The notes: generated by a model from the letters alone, not told the origin. A stretch of 64,000 nucleotides of DNA from Arthrobacter sp. C9C5 (GCF_013359735.1 NZ_JABFMX010000002.1:62001-126000), one strand, 5' to 3'. Shown: positions 44,648 through 53,470, counted from the first letter of the stretch. Numbers and translations are program-made.

Positions 44648-45536
44648 GAACGAGCTCAAACCCGCTGCCCCCGTTATGGGGGGCGGCGGGTTTTTGCGTA
44701 TCCGGCTGGATCTTTCGTACGACGGCGGCCCGTTCAGCGGCTGGGCGCTACAGCCCGGCCGACGCACCGTCCAGGGCGTCCTGGAGGAGGCCCTCGCCCT
44801 GCTGATCCGCCGGCCGGTCCGCGTCACCGTCGCCGGCCGCACCGACGCCGGCGTGCACGCCCGCGGACAGGTGGTGCACCTGGACCTGAGTGAAGCGGAA
44901 TGGCAGGGGCTGAACCGCGGGGCTGAGCTCGACCCTGCCGCGGCGCTGCTCCGGCGACTCCGCGGCGCACTGAGCCGGGGACTGGGCGAGCTCAGCGGAG
45001 CAATCGAAGTGCACCGGGTCGCCCTGGCGCCGGAAGGCTTCGATGCCCGCTTCTCCGCCCTCTGGCGGCGCTACAGCTACCGGATCGCGGACGGCGCGGC
45101 CCGGTGGGACCCGCTCGGCCGGTACTCGACGCTCTGGCACAAGGAGCAGCTCGACACCGCTTTGCTGAACGAAGGCGCCTCCCTGCTGCTGGGACTGCAG
45201 GACTTCCGTTCCTACTGCAAGCCCCGCGAGGGCGCCACGACCATCCGGGAACTGCAGCGGTTCGAATTCACCCGCGGCGCGGACGGCGTCATCGTCGCCA
45301 CGGTCCAGGCTGACGCCTTCTGCCACAACATGGTCCGTTCGCTCGTGGGATCGGCGCTCTACGTCGGTGCCGGGGTGGAGCAGCCCGGGTGGCTGTACGA
45401 GCGGCTGATCGCCCGCCAGCGGGATGCGCGGTCCGTCCTCGCCGCCCCGCACCCGCTGGTCCTTGAAGAGGTGGCGTACCCCTCCGCTAGCGGGCTGCTG
45501 GCACGGGCCGAACTGACGCGGGCCCTTCGCAAATAA
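44646..45536 (+). CDS. truA: tRNA pseudouridine(38-40) synthase TruA
   Basis: TruA converts U38-U40 of the tRNA anticodon arm to pseudouridine. From ATG 44646 it has 296 residues. The catalytic Asp67 lies in GRTDAGVHARGQ; LRIRLDLSYDGGPFSGWALQ precedes it, and later blocks include YSYRIADG, DFRSYCKPR and NMVRSLVGSALYVG. The first 15 codons also encode the stem of a terminator (44658-44695). ATG 44676 is an alternative in-frame start, but it too lies within that hairpin. No ribosome site is seen before either ATG. truA is often next to rplQ. Confidence 0.93.
   Translation: MNELKPAAPVMGGGGFLRIRLDLSYDGGPFSGWALQPGRRTVQGVLEEALALLIRRPVRVTVAGRTDAGVHARGQVVHLDLSEAEWQGLNRGAELDPAAALLRRLRGALSRGLGELSGAIEVHRVALAPEGFDARFSALWRRYSYRIADGAARWDPLGRYSTLWHKEQLDTALLNEGASLLLGLQDFRSYCKPREGATTIRELQRFEFTRGADGVIVATVQADAFCHNMVRSLVGSALYVGAGVEQPGWLYERLIARQRDARSVLAAPHPLVLEEVAYPSASGLLARAELTRALRK
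44658..44695 (+). terminator. Intrinsic terminator of rplQ lying inside the truA coding sequence
   Basis: A 14-bp stem (44658-44671 with 44680-44693, one G-T pair) has an 8-nt loop and a run of five T at 44691-44695. It lies 44 bases after the rplQ stop but 12 bases into truA, so it probably ends most of the alpha-operon transcript before truA. Confidence 0.85.
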
Positions 45537-45550
45537 AGACCGTCGCGGAC

Positions 45551-45634
45551 TTCCCCCATCTTTGCCGGCACGAAACCCGTGCACGTCGGCGGGTCGGCGC
45601 AACACGCAGACCCGGCTGCGCCAAAGGTGGGGAA
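45551..45634. other. Nested inverted repeats between convergent truA and kinase genes
   Basis: Arms of about 13 bp with one bulged base (45551-45564 with 45622-45634) enclose a second stem (45590-45595 with 45609-45614). The position between convergent genes suggests a two-way terminator, but T runs are weak. Confidence 0.4.
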
Positions 45635-45647
45635 ATTCCGACCCAGA

Positions 45648-47336
45648 CTAGAACGCCTGCGGCGCTCCCTCTGCCGGCAGGTCCACGGTAAAGGTGCTCC
45701 CGCAGCCGGGGAGGGTGCTGCAGGTGATGGAGCCGCCGTGGCCCTCCACGATCGCCTTGGTGATGGACAAGCCCAGCCCGGCCCCGGGGATTGCGCCGTC
45801 CCGTACGGCCGGGCTCCGGAAGAAGCGGGTGAAGACCCTCTCGGCGTCGGCGGCGGTCATGCCGATGCCGCTGTCCTCCACCTGCAGGAGCACACGGCCG
45901 TCATCGGCCCAGGCCGAGACAGTCACGGCGCCCCCACCCGGCGAGTATTTGATGGCATTGGAGACGAGGTTGTCCAGCGCCTGGCTGATCCGCAACGGGT
46001 CCACGTTCGCCCACAGCGGCGCCGGCACGTCCATGGCCAGTGACACCCGCGAGGACTGGGCATGCGCCTGGGCCGAGCCAAGGCTTGCCTCAACCAGCCC
46101 GGCCAGGTCGGTTTTCCGCGGGTGGACCTGAACCGCGGAGCTGGCGGACATCAGCAGGTCCGAGACGAGCGCCAGCAGCCGCTCGGCGTTGCGCTGCGCC
46201 ACCTCTATCCGGCGCAGCACCGGCAGCGGCAGCTCATCGCCCAGGACCAGGTCCAGGTTGCCGATGATCGACGTCAGCGGTGTCCGGAACTCGTGCGAGA
46301 CGGTCGCGACCACATCTTCCTTGGCGGCCAGGGCGTTGACCAGCCCGGTGACCTCGTTGTACACGACGACGGCGCCGCCAAAGCCGCCGTCGTCGTTTTT
46401 CAGCGGTCTCGCCCCGGTGGACACAACCCGGCTGCCCGGCGCTTCCCCGAAACAGACGAGGTGGTCCGCGAAGGACTCGCCCTCCAGCGCCCGGCGGAGC
46501 GGGCGCCGGCCGGGCGGGAGCGGCGTGGTCTGGTCCCGCCCGGTCAGCAGCAGTTGCTCTTCCCAGCCGGGATCGGCGGGCCCGGCAGGACCGGCGGTCG
46601 CCGCGGACGCCTCCAGCCTTGCCTGCCAGCTGTTGGTCAGCAGCCGGCGGCCGTTCGCGCCGATCGCGACGATGCCGACGTCGACCGTGTCCAGGATGGT
46701 ATTCAGCAGCCGCTCGCGCTCCCGGCTTTCCGCGAGGAGGGCCTGCAACTCCGCTTCCTTGGCTTCGATCTTGCGCTGCTGGCGCCGCAGCTGCACCCTG
46801 GCGAACTGCATGGCCAGGGCGACTGCCAGGGTCATCAGTGCCAGTAGCACGACGGTGGCGCTGCGCCCAGGGCTGTCCTCGGCGCCGGCGGCAAAATACC
46901 AGGGCAGGCCTGCCAGCAGCGGCCCCAGGAAGCTGACGGACACGATGACGGCGGGGGAGAGCTGCGAGGCGGCGATCCAGACGACGGGAAGCACGGATAG
47001 CACTCCCAGGCCCGGTAGTTCCTCGGCGGCCGCGACCCGGCTGAGTCCGATCGCGGCGAGGTCCAAGACCGGAATCGCCAGGGGCGCCAGCGGGCCGAAC
47101 CGTTGCCACGGCACGAGGAGGCAGGCCAGGAGGAGTACGGCATGAAGTGCGAGGGCACTCTGGCCCCAGCCGCTGGCCAGGTGGAGGCCCCAGGCGGCCG
47201 GTGCGGCCGTCAGCCCGGCGCCGAACAACAGGGTGAGGGGCAGCTGGCTGAGCAGCACACGGGCGCGAGGGTGCAGGGCGCCCAGGCGGCGGTCCACGCC
47301 CGCGCCACGAAACAGCCGCTGTTCACCCAATGACAA
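45648..47336 (-). CDS. Membrane-bound PAS-type sensor histidine kinase
   Basis: A 562-residue kinase. The first 190 residues have about six hydrophobic spans and probably sense a membrane or small-molecule signal. A coiled coil (RRQQRKIEAKEAELQALL) leads to a PAS-like domain (ILDTVDVGIVAIGANGRRLL). The dimerisation domain has phosphoacceptor His348 in VSHEFRTPLTSIIGNLDL. The ATPase domain has N box DNLVSNAIKYSPGGG, G1 VEDSGIGM, F box VFTRFFRS and G2 GAGLGLSI. TTG 47336 is used, with GAGGAAGG upstream. It diverges from the response regulator, its likely partner. The signal is unknown. Confidence 0.92.
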   Translation of the reverse strand: MSLGEQRLFRGAGVDRRLGALHPRARVLLSQLPLTLLFGAGLTAAPAAWGLHLASGWGQSALALHAVLLLACLLVPWQRFGPLAPLAIPVLDLAAIGLSRVAAAEELPGLGVLSVLPVVWIAASQLSPAVIVSVSFLGPLLAGLPWYFAAGAEDSPGRSATVVLLALMTLAVALAMQFARVQLRRQQRKIEAKEAELQALLAESRERERLLNTILDTVDVGIVAIGANGRRLLTNSWQARLEASAATAGPAGPADPGWEEQLLLTGRDQTTPLPPGRRPLRRALEGESFADHLVCFGEAPGSRVVSTGARPLKNDDGGFGGAVVVYNEVTGLVNALAAKEDVVATVSHEFRTPLTSIIGNLDLVLGDELPLPVLRRIEVAQRNAERLLALVSDLLMSASSAVQVHPRKTDLAGLVEASLGSAQAHAQSSRVSLAMDVPAPLWANVDPLRISQALDNLVSNAIKYSPGGGAVTVSAWADDGRVLLQVEDSGIGMTAADAERVFTRFFRSPAVRDGAIPGAGLGLSITKAIVEGHGGSITCSTLPGCGSTFTVDLPAEGAPQAF

Positions 47337-47583
47337 GCGCCCCTTCCTCGCAACTGGAGTTTACATTGCTGTCACACTTACTTGACATTAACAATATTAT
47401 TGTTGCCCGTGTTACTGCGCCGGAGACCGAAATTGAGGCCCCCGGTGGGTATTGTGGCAGGACGTGCGTACGCCGTGTCCCTTGGGCGCGGCATGGGCAT
47501 CGGGGCATGGGCCCCGGATTCATAGCGGCGGCGTATGGACAGCCATCGTCGGCCGGCAGAGCAGCAGCGGATGTGAGGGTGGC
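47337..47583. promoter_or_regulatory. Divergent kinase/regulator intergenic region with inverted repeat
   Basis: A 247-bp region. An AT-rich inverted repeat, AACAAT-ATT-ATTGTT (47390-47404), stands out in high-GC DNA and adjoins TTGACA (47383-47388). On the minus strand TAAACT (complement of 47358-47363) could be the -10 box of the kinase gene. The repeat may be an autoregulatory site for the response regulator. Confidence 0.45.
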
Positions 47584-48348
47584 ATGACTGACCTTGGGGT
47601 GGCCGTCGTTGTTGAGGACGATGCGGATGTGCGTAACCTCGTGGAGGCAGTGCTCCGGCAGGCCGGCTATGAGGTGCATTCGGCAGCCGAGGGCCGGGAG
47701 GGCGTCGAGGTTGTCCGGCGTCGGGAGGCCAGCGTAGTAACACTGGACGTGGGCCTTCCCGACATCGACGGCTATGAAGTCCTGCGCCGGATCCGCCAGT
47801 TCAGTGACGCCTACATCGTCATGCTGACCGCACGGACGGACGAACTCGACACGCTGACTGCGCTCCACACCGGCGCCGACGATTTCCTGACCAAACCGTT
47901 CCGGCCCCGTGAACTGCGGGCACGGGTGGCCGCGATGATGCGCCGGCCCCGGCGTGACGGCCTGGGCGCGTTGACCGCGGCGTCCGCACGACCGGACGGC
48001 GACGCTGTTGTCCCGGACAACGTTTTGCGCCACAATGGGCTGGCCCTGAATCCCGACATGCGCTCGGTGACGGTCGAGGGCGAACCGCTTGCCCTGACCC
48101 GCAGTGAGTTCGACCTCCTGCACGCGCTCCTCCGCGGCGCCGGCGCGGTGAAGTCCAAGACCGAGCTGGTCCGTGTGGTGCGGGGAGAGTACTACCGGGC
48201 CGACGCCTACATCAGCGAGTCCGATGAACGGGCCGTTGAAGTGCACATCGGCAACCTGCGCCGGAAGCTCCGGGAGGATTCGGTGCAACCGCGCTGGCTC
48301 CAGACGGTGCGCGGAGTGGGCTACCGGCTGGCGCCTGATCGTTCCTAG
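47584..48348 (+). CDS. OmpR/PhoB-type response regulator
   Basis: A 254-residue DNA-binding response regulator. The receiver domain has acidic residues Asp12 and Asp13, the phosphoacceptor Asp55 in VTLDVGLPDIDG, Thr82 and Lys104 in LTKPF. After a linker with Arg/Pro residues, the winged-helix domain includes LTRSEFDLLHALLRGAG, VRVVRGEYYRADAYISES and AVEVHIGNLRRKL, ending TVRGVGYRLAPDRS. ATG 47584 follows GAGGGTGG. It is divergent from the kinase. Its last four bases overlap the convergent Hpt-like gene. Confidence 0.94.
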   Translation: MTDLGVAVVVEDDADVRNLVEAVLRQAGYEVHSAAEGREGVEVVRRREASVVTLDVGLPDIDGYEVLRRIRQFSDAYIVMLTARTDELDTLTALHTGADDFLTKPFRPRELRARVAAMMRRPRRDGLGALTAASARPDGDAVVPDNVLRHNGLALNPDMRSVTVEGEPLALTRSEFDLLHALLRGAGAVKSKTELVRVVRGEYYRADAYISESDERAVEVHIGNLRRKLREDSVQPRWLQTVRGVGYRLAPDRS

Positions 48349-48803
48349 CGCTCCCAGAGGATGTAGCTGAACTGCAGCTCGTCCACGGTTTCGCTGCCGC
48401 GCGCGGCCACATCGCCCAGCAGGGAAGCGGCCCGTCCGAGGTCCCCGCCCCGGATCGCTTCCTCGAGTTCGCCGGCGAGTTCGGCCAGGCGCAGGCCGCC
48501 GACCATCGACGAGGACGTCTTGAGGCTCAGCACGGCGTCGAGCGCGGCTGCCTGGTCGCGGCGTTCCAAGGCCCCGGCCAGCGAGTCATAGCGCTGGCCC
48601 CACATCTCTGCGTAGTCCCGGGCGAAGCCCTTGGCGACGGCGGCGCTGTTCAGCTGCTCACCCAGGTCCTGGAGGGCCGCGGGGTCCACGAGCGGGGCCG
48701 CGCCGGAGAACGACGCCGACAGTCCGGCCCCGCCTGCGGGGGCATCGGCAGCGAGCAAGGACCCCGCGTTTGCGTCGTCGGGGCAGGCAGCTAAAAGAGA
48801 CAT
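48345..48803 (-). CDS. Hpt-like domain protein lacking the phosphorylated histidine
   Basis: A 152-residue protein. Residues 40-150 look like a four-helix histidine phosphotransfer fold, with FARDYAEMWGQRYDSLAGAL before the active helix and VGGLRLAELAGELEEAIRGGD after it. The motif normally reading AHxLKGS reads VLSLKTS here, with Leu92 in place of His, so it should not accept phosphate. The first 38 residues are Ala/Ser-rich and non-conserved. It converges on the response regulator with a 4-nt overlap and lies 141 bases downstream of tadC, on the same strand. It might bind a receiver domain as a decoy or have another role. The family call is by eye. Confidence 0.6.
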   Translation of the reverse strand: MSLLAACPDDANAGSLLAADAPAGGAGLSASFSGAAPLVDPAALQDLGEQLNSAAVAKGFARDYAEMWGQRYDSLAGALERRDQAAALDAVLSLKTSSSMVGGLRLAELAGELEEAIRGGDLGRAASLLGDVAARGSETVDELQFSYILWER

Positions 48804-48944
48804 GGCACTACGGTACTAGCTGTCTGGACCGGCGCCGGAGGCGGCGGGGTATCCTGCGGAAACCTTGCGGCTATCCTTGTCCGGCCCTTTTACGGGCCAA
48901 CTTGCGGCGCCCGTGCGGGCCGTCCGCCGCAAAATACGGGCAGA

Positions 48945-49826
48945 TTAATGGCCACTGAAGGTCTCAATGGCATTGATCACGGCGGGCCCCAGGATGGCGA
49001 TAAAGAGCACCGGGAAGATGAAGAACAGCAGGGGGAACAGGATGGTGACCGGCAGCTTCATGGCCTTCTCCTCGGCCCTCTGGCGCCGCTTGACGCGCAT
49101 CACCTTGGCCTGGATGCGGAGCACCCGGCTGATGGCAATGCCGTAGGTGTCGGCCTGCACCACGGCCTGGACGAAGCTGCGCAGCTCGGGGATGTTAGTC
49201 CGCGCCGCCAGCGCCTGGTATGACTCCCGCCGGCTGCGTCCCACCTGCATATCCTGCAGGGTGCGGACCAATTCCTCGGCGAGCGGCCCCTTGCCGTTCT
49301 CACCGGCCCGCGCCATGGCCCCCTCGAATCCCAGTCCGGCCTCGACCGAGATCAGCATCTGGTCCAGCGTGTTGGCCAGTTCCAGCTGCATGATCTTCTG
49401 GCGCTCCTGGCCCTTGCTGTAGAGCAGCAGGTCCGGGATGAAGTAGCCCAGGAGCATCACGAACAAGCCCACCAGTTTCAGGAGCGGGGCCGGCGTGTTG
49501 GCGAGCCAGATGCCCAGGAGGGCGCCCAGCAGTCCCAGCAGGGGTTTGGCGGCCAGAACCCGACCCAGCGGGAGCGAGGCGGGACGTCCGGCCAAGGACA
49601 GCAGCCGGTCGAGTTTCCGGACATAGCCCGGTGGCGTCAGGCGGTGGCCGATCCGCTCCAGCAGGGCCGTCTCCTTGGGCCCGGCGGACTCGGCGGGTCC
49701 GGTGCCCAGGGAGAGCATCTCCCGGATGGCGCGTTGGGATTTCCGGTCGACGGAGAGGACGGACCACGTCAGGTAGGCCAAGGGGAGGCAGATCAGCAGG
49801 AGGGAGCACAGGATCAAGGGATTCAT
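48945..49826 (-). CDS. tadC: Tad pilus platform protein TadC (locus 1)
   Basis: A 293-residue type II secretion system F-domain protein. It has an N-terminal membrane segment (LILCSLLLICLPLAYLTWSV), two central spans (LLGALLGIWLANT, LVGLFVMLLGYFIPDLLLY) and C-terminal spans. The cytoplasmic domain contains ELANTLDQMLISVEAGLGFE and ELVRTLQDMQVGRSRRESYQ, the typical TadC pattern. With TadB it forms the inner-membrane platform that extracts Flp pilin. It is the last gene of locus 1 and has a paralogue at 56211-57092 with the same length. Confidence 0.93.
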   Translation of the reverse strand: MNPLILCSLLLICLPLAYLTWSVLSVDRKSQRAIREMLSLGTGPAESAGPKETALLERIGHRLTPPGYVRKLDRLLSLAGRPASLPLGRVLAAKPLLGLLGALLGIWLANTPAPLLKLVGLFVMLLGYFIPDLLLYSKGQERQKIMQLELANTLDQMLISVEAGLGFEGAMARAGENGKGPLAEELVRTLQDMQVGRSRRESYQALAARTNIPELRSFVQAVVQADTYGIAISRVLRIQAKVMRVKRRQRAEEKAMKLPVTILFPLLFFIFPVLFIAILGPAVINAIETFSGH

Positions 49827-49833
49827 CCGGGCC

Positions 49834-50766
49834 TCAGAACTTTAGGTCGATGATCTTGCGCATCCACAGACCACCGATCGTCATCAGGATCACGGAGGCC
49901 GCCATCATGGCCCAGCCCAGCGGGTTGGTGAACATCACGTTCATGTAGCCGGGGTTGACCAGCATGAGCATGACCACGATGCCGATGGGCATGGCCATCA
50001 GGATGTAGGCGGAGAACTTGCCTTCGGCCGCGAGGGACTTGATGTGGCCCTTGATCTCGCTGCGCTCGCGGATGGTCTCGTTCACCTGGTCCAGCACTTC
50101 GGCCAGGTTGCCGCCCACCTCGCGGTTGATCTGGATGGCTTGGGCGATCCAGACGAAGTCTTCGTTGCGCATCCGCTCCGCGGTGTCGCTGAGCGAGGCC
50201 AGCAGGTCGCGGCCCAGGGAAGTTTCGGTGACGACGCGGCGCATTTCTTCGGCGGTGGGGCTCTGCGATTCGCTGCCGGCGGCGTCGATGGCCCGCAGGA
50301 TGCTGTGCCCGGCCCGCAGGCCGCCGGAAAGCAGTTGCAGGGTGTCGCCCAGCTGGTCGTCAAACTTGGCGCGGCGCTTTCCGGCCAGGACCGTGAGGGC
50401 CAGGTGACCGCCCACCGGGGCGAGCAGGACCAGCAGAAGGGCAAGCATGACACCGCCGACGACGAAGCCGGCCAGGGCCCCCACAAAGGCGCCGACCGCC
50501 AGCAGCACGTAGAAGTCGCCCTGGCCCATGCGCAGTCCGGCTTGTTCCAAGGCGTCCCGGTTGAAGAGCCGGACCTTCCGTTGCGCGAAGAAGCCGTCCG
50601 CCAGGTTGACCGCGGATCCCGCGAACCGGCTGAGCGAGGAGTCCGGTGCGGCCTGGACCGGCCGCCGTCGGTCCAGTGGAACGCGGGCGGTCCCCGGCGA
50701 GAGGACCGCGACGGCGAGCAGGAGGAGGGCAGTGGCCAGGAAGGCGACGCCGATAGAAAGTGTCAT
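49834..50766 (-). CDS. tadB: Tad pilus platform protein TadB (locus 1)
   Basis: A 310-residue F-domain membrane protein. ATG 50766 starts the conserved N-terminal span (IGVAFLATALLLLAVAVLS); the frame runs further upstream but inside cpaF. The soluble part has LGDTLQLLSGGLRAGHSILR, ETSLGRDLLASLSDTAERM and the INREVGGNLAEVLDQVNETI motif. C-terminal spans follow (AYILMAMPIGIVVMLMLV). It is seven bases from both cpaF and tadC. The paralogue at 57108-58055 aligns along its length. Confidence 0.93.
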   Translation of the reverse strand: MTLSIGVAFLATALLLLAVAVLSPGTARVPLDRRRPVQAAPDSSLSRFAGSAVNLADGFFAQRKVRLFNRDALEQAGLRMGQGDFYVLLAVGAFVGALAGFVVGGVMLALLLVLLAPVGGHLALTVLAGKRRAKFDDQLGDTLQLLSGGLRAGHSILRAIDAAGSESQSPTAEEMRRVVTETSLGRDLLASLSDTAERMRNEDFVWIAQAIQINREVGGNLAEVLDQVNETIRERSEIKGHIKSLAAEGKFSAYILMAMPIGIVVMLMLVNPGYMNVMFTNPLGWAMMAASVILMTIGGLWMRKIIDLKF

Positions 50767-50773
50767 GGCCGGC

Positions 50774-52279
50774 TCACGCCTTGCCGGCCGGCGCCAGCGG
50801 TGCTGCGAAGACGTTGGGGGAAACGTAGATGCCCATGTCCTCGAAGCGGTCGATGAAGCGCGGACGGATCCCGGTGGCCACCGGCTTGCCGAGGAACCGG
50901 CCGTGGGCGTCCACTCCGGCGGAGTAATCGAAGACGAAGGCATCCTGGAGGGTGACAATGTCCCCCTCCATGCCCTGCACCTCGGTCACGTGGGTGATCC
51001 GGCGCGTCCCGTCCCGCAGACGGGAGATCTGCACGATCAAGTTCACCGCCGAGGCGATCTGCTCCCGGATGGCGCGCAGGGGAAGATCCATTCCGGCCAT
51101 CAGCACCAGGGTCTCGAGGCGGGCAACAGCGTCGCGCGGCGAGTTCGAGTGGACGGTCGAGAGGGAGCCGTCGTGGCCGGTGTTCATGGCCTGGAGCATG
51201 TCAAGGGACTCGCCGCCGCGGACCTCGCCCACCACGATCCGGTCCGGCCGCATACGCAGGGAGTTGCGCAGCAGGTCGCGGATGGTGACCTCGCCCTTGC
51301 CTTCGGTGTTGGGCGGCCGGCTTTCCAGCCGCACCACGTGCTCCTGCTGGATCTGGAGTTCCACCGCGTCCTCGATGGTGACAATGCGCTCGTCGTGCGG
51401 CAGGAAGGACGAAAGGACGTTCAGCAAGGTGGTCTTGCCGGTGCCGGTGCCGCCGGAGACGATGATGTTCAGCTTGGCCCGGACACAGGCGTTCAGCAGC
51501 TCGGCCATTTCGGGGGTCAGGGTGCCGAAATCGATCAGGTTGCGCACCGTGAGCGGGACCTTGCTGAACTTCCGGATGGTCAGCGAGGAGCCGCCGACTG
51601 CCAACGGGGGGATGACGGCGTTGACGCGGGAGCCGTCCTCGAGCCGTGCATCCACCAGCGGGGATGACTCATCGATCCGGCGGCCCACCTTGGAGACGAT
51701 GCGTTCGATCACCTTGCGCAGGTGGTCCTCCGAGCTGAAGCGCGAGTCGGTCAGGGTGAGCTGGCCTTTGCGTTCCACGTAGATCTGGTCCATCCGGTTG
51801 ACCATGATCTCGGTGACCGCGGGGTCATCCAGCAGCCGCTGCAGCGGCCCGTACCCCAGCACGTCGTCCGCGACGTCGCGGACCAGCCGGGTGCGCTCCT
51901 CGGTGGACAGCGGCACCTGTTCGGCGTCGATGATGCGGGTCAGTTCATCGCGGGCGGTCGCGCGTAGTTCGTCCTCCTTGACCGCCGAGTCGTTGAAGCG
52001 GGTGCCCATCCGCTCGAACAGGGCGGTGGCTGCCCGCTCTTTGAGCGCGGCAAAGGCATCCACCGGCTGCTGGCCTTTGGTGCGGGCCGTGTCGGGGTGT
52101 TCCGCGAACGACGGCGCGGCCGCCGCGGCGAGGCGCGACGGCTCGGGGCGGGCTGGTTCGAGGTGGGGGGAGAGCCGGGGCGGCCGGGCCGTCGTCGCTA
52201 CCGGGGCCGACGTCGGCGGCGGTGCCGGGTGCGTTTGGGGGCCGGCTTCCGCTGCGGAGAGGCGTTCGGAGAGTTTCAC
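50774..52279 (-). CDS. cpaF: Tad secretion ATPase CpaF/TadA (locus 1)
   Basis: A 501-residue GspE-family ATPase that powers pilus assembly. The N-terminal 75 residues are Pro/Ala-rich and variable. Core motifs are ALTIRKF-type SLTIRKFSKVPLTV, Walker A GGTGTGKTT with Lys282, the Asp box IVTIEDAVELQ, Walker B RPDRIVVGEVRGGE, and the His box MNTGHDGSLSTVHSNS. GTG 52279 lies directly next to the TAA of tadZ. The locus-2 paralogue is nearly identical in the catalytic core and differs mainly at the N-terminus. Confidence 0.96.
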   Translation of the reverse strand: MKLSERLSAAEAGPQTHPAPPPTSAPVATTARPPRLSPHLEPARPEPSRLAAAAAPSFAEHPDTARTKGQQPVDAFAALKERAATALFERMGTRFNDSAVKEDELRATARDELTRIIDAEQVPLSTEERTRLVRDVADDVLGYGPLQRLLDDPAVTEIMVNRMDQIYVERKGQLTLTDSRFSSEDHLRKVIERIVSKVGRRIDESSPLVDARLEDGSRVNAVIPPLAVGGSSLTIRKFSKVPLTVRNLIDFGTLTPEMAELLNACVRAKLNIIVSGGTGTGKTTLLNVLSSFLPHDERIVTIEDAVELQIQQEHVVRLESRPPNTEGKGEVTIRDLLRNSLRMRPDRIVVGEVRGGESLDMLQAMNTGHDGSLSTVHSNSPRDAVARLETLVLMAGMDLPLRAIREQIASAVNLIVQISRLRDGTRRITHVTEVQGMEGDIVTLQDAFVFDYSAGVDAHGRFLGKPVATGIRPRFIDRFEDMGIYVSPNVFAAPLAPAGKA

Positions 52280-53470
52280 TTAGACCACCACCCGTCGGTG
52301 CAGTTTCTTCTGGGCGGTAGCTCGCCAGGCCGGATCAAAGCGCGTCACCAGCTGCCGCAGGCCCTTCACCGCGGGATCCTTGCGGCCGTCTTGCAGGACC
52401 GGGATCCCGCGGTTAGTGGAGTACGCCACCGCCTGGGAACGCGGGATGCTCACGTCCACCGGCGCGCCGATTGTGGCCTCGACGTCCTGGACGCTGAGCC
52501 CGGACTTGGAATCGGCCATGTTCAGGACCACATGGCGAGTTTCCGGAAGCAGATCGAGCCGGCGGAGGATTTCCAGCCCCGAACGGAGGCCGCGGATGCT
52601 GGGCACGTCCATGGCACTGACCCAGACGACGTCGGTGCACTGTTCCATGGCGGCCAGGCCCACCTCGGGCAGGCCGGGGGCGGTGTCTACGACGACGTAC
52701 TGGAACTGCTCCGCGAGCTGTTCGATCAGCCGGCTGACCTGCTGCGGCGTGATGTCGTCCGCTTCCACCGGGGTCCGGGGCGCGCAGAGGGCGTAGATGC
52801 TGCTGGGGTGGACGGTGAGGAAGGCCTTGAGGACCAGCGAGTCCTGGCTGGCCGACGCCGAGACGGCGTCGGTGACGGTGTGCTCCGGATTCAGGTACAG
52901 GCCGGAGGCCACGTCGCCGAACTGCAGGTCCAGGTCCACGATGACCACGCCCATCGGTGCAACCTGCCCCAGCCCGATGGCGATATTGGTGGCGATGGTC
53001 GTCTTGCCGACTCCTCCCTTGGGCGAGAAGACGCCGATCACCAGGCCTTTGGGTTTGTTATCCGGCTGCTGGACGGCCGTGGCCCGGGTCCGGCTGGCGT
53101 AGGACTGGCAGGCCCGTTCCAGGAGCACCCGGATCTGGGCGGGGTCCGAGGCGGGGCTGAGGATGTCCCGGATCCCGGCGCGCATAGCCAACAGCACGAA
53201 GTCCGGTTCGGGTTCGCCGACCAGGATCACGCTCAACTCCGGCAGCTGCACATCGAACACCGTGGCGAGCCGCAGGGCATCCTCGATGGGAACATCGGGT
53301 CCGAGGATCAGCACTTCGGGCCGCTCCTGGTTGAGGTTGGCGAAAAGTTCGCCGGGATTGGCGGGATTGACGAAGGCAAAGGTCTGGACGCCGCCGGGCA
53401 CACCCGCGACGGCCTGGCGGACCCGCGCGTCGAAGTCTGCGTTGGGAGTGATGAGGACGAAGCGGCTCAC
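52280..53470 (-). CDS. tadZ: Tad locus ParA-like ATPase TadZ/CpaE (locus 1)
   Basis: A 396-residue protein. The first 125 residues are a receiver-like domain (SRFVLITPNADF start; PEVLILGPDVPIEDALRLAT) and the rest is a MinD/ParA ATPase with Walker A KGGVGKTT at residues 141-148, VIVDLDLQFGDV, and YVVVDTAPGL. Family members place the pilus machine at a cell pole or patch. GTG 53470 overlaps the stop of cpaB in a GTGA junction; an upstream extension to 53545 lies in cpaB and was rejected. Confidence 0.92.
   Translation of the reverse strand: MSRFVLITPNADFDARVRQAVAGVPGGVQTFAFVNPANPGELFANLNQERPEVLILGPDVPIEDALRLATVFDVQLPELSVILVGEPEPDFVLLAMRAGIRDILSPASDPAQIRVLLERACQSYASRTRATAVQQPDNKPKGLVIGVFSPKGGVGKTTIATNIAIGLGQVAPMGVVIVDLDLQFGDVASGLYLNPEHTVTDAVSASASQDSLVLKAFLTVHPSSIYALCAPRTPVEADDITPQQVSRLIEQLAEQFQYVVVDTAPGLPEVGLAAMEQCTDVVWVSAMDVPSIRGLRSGLEILRRLDLLPETRHVVLNMADSKSGLSVQDVEATIGAPVDVSIPRSQAVAYSTNRGIPVLQDGRKDPAVKGLRQLVTRFDPAWRATAQKKLHRRVVV

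Noticed and set aside
48902..48932. GC-rich inverted repeat between tadC (locus 1) and the Hpt-like gene as a terminator
   Set aside because: An 8-bp stem with inner pairing exists, but no T run follows on the minus strand; too weak to call.
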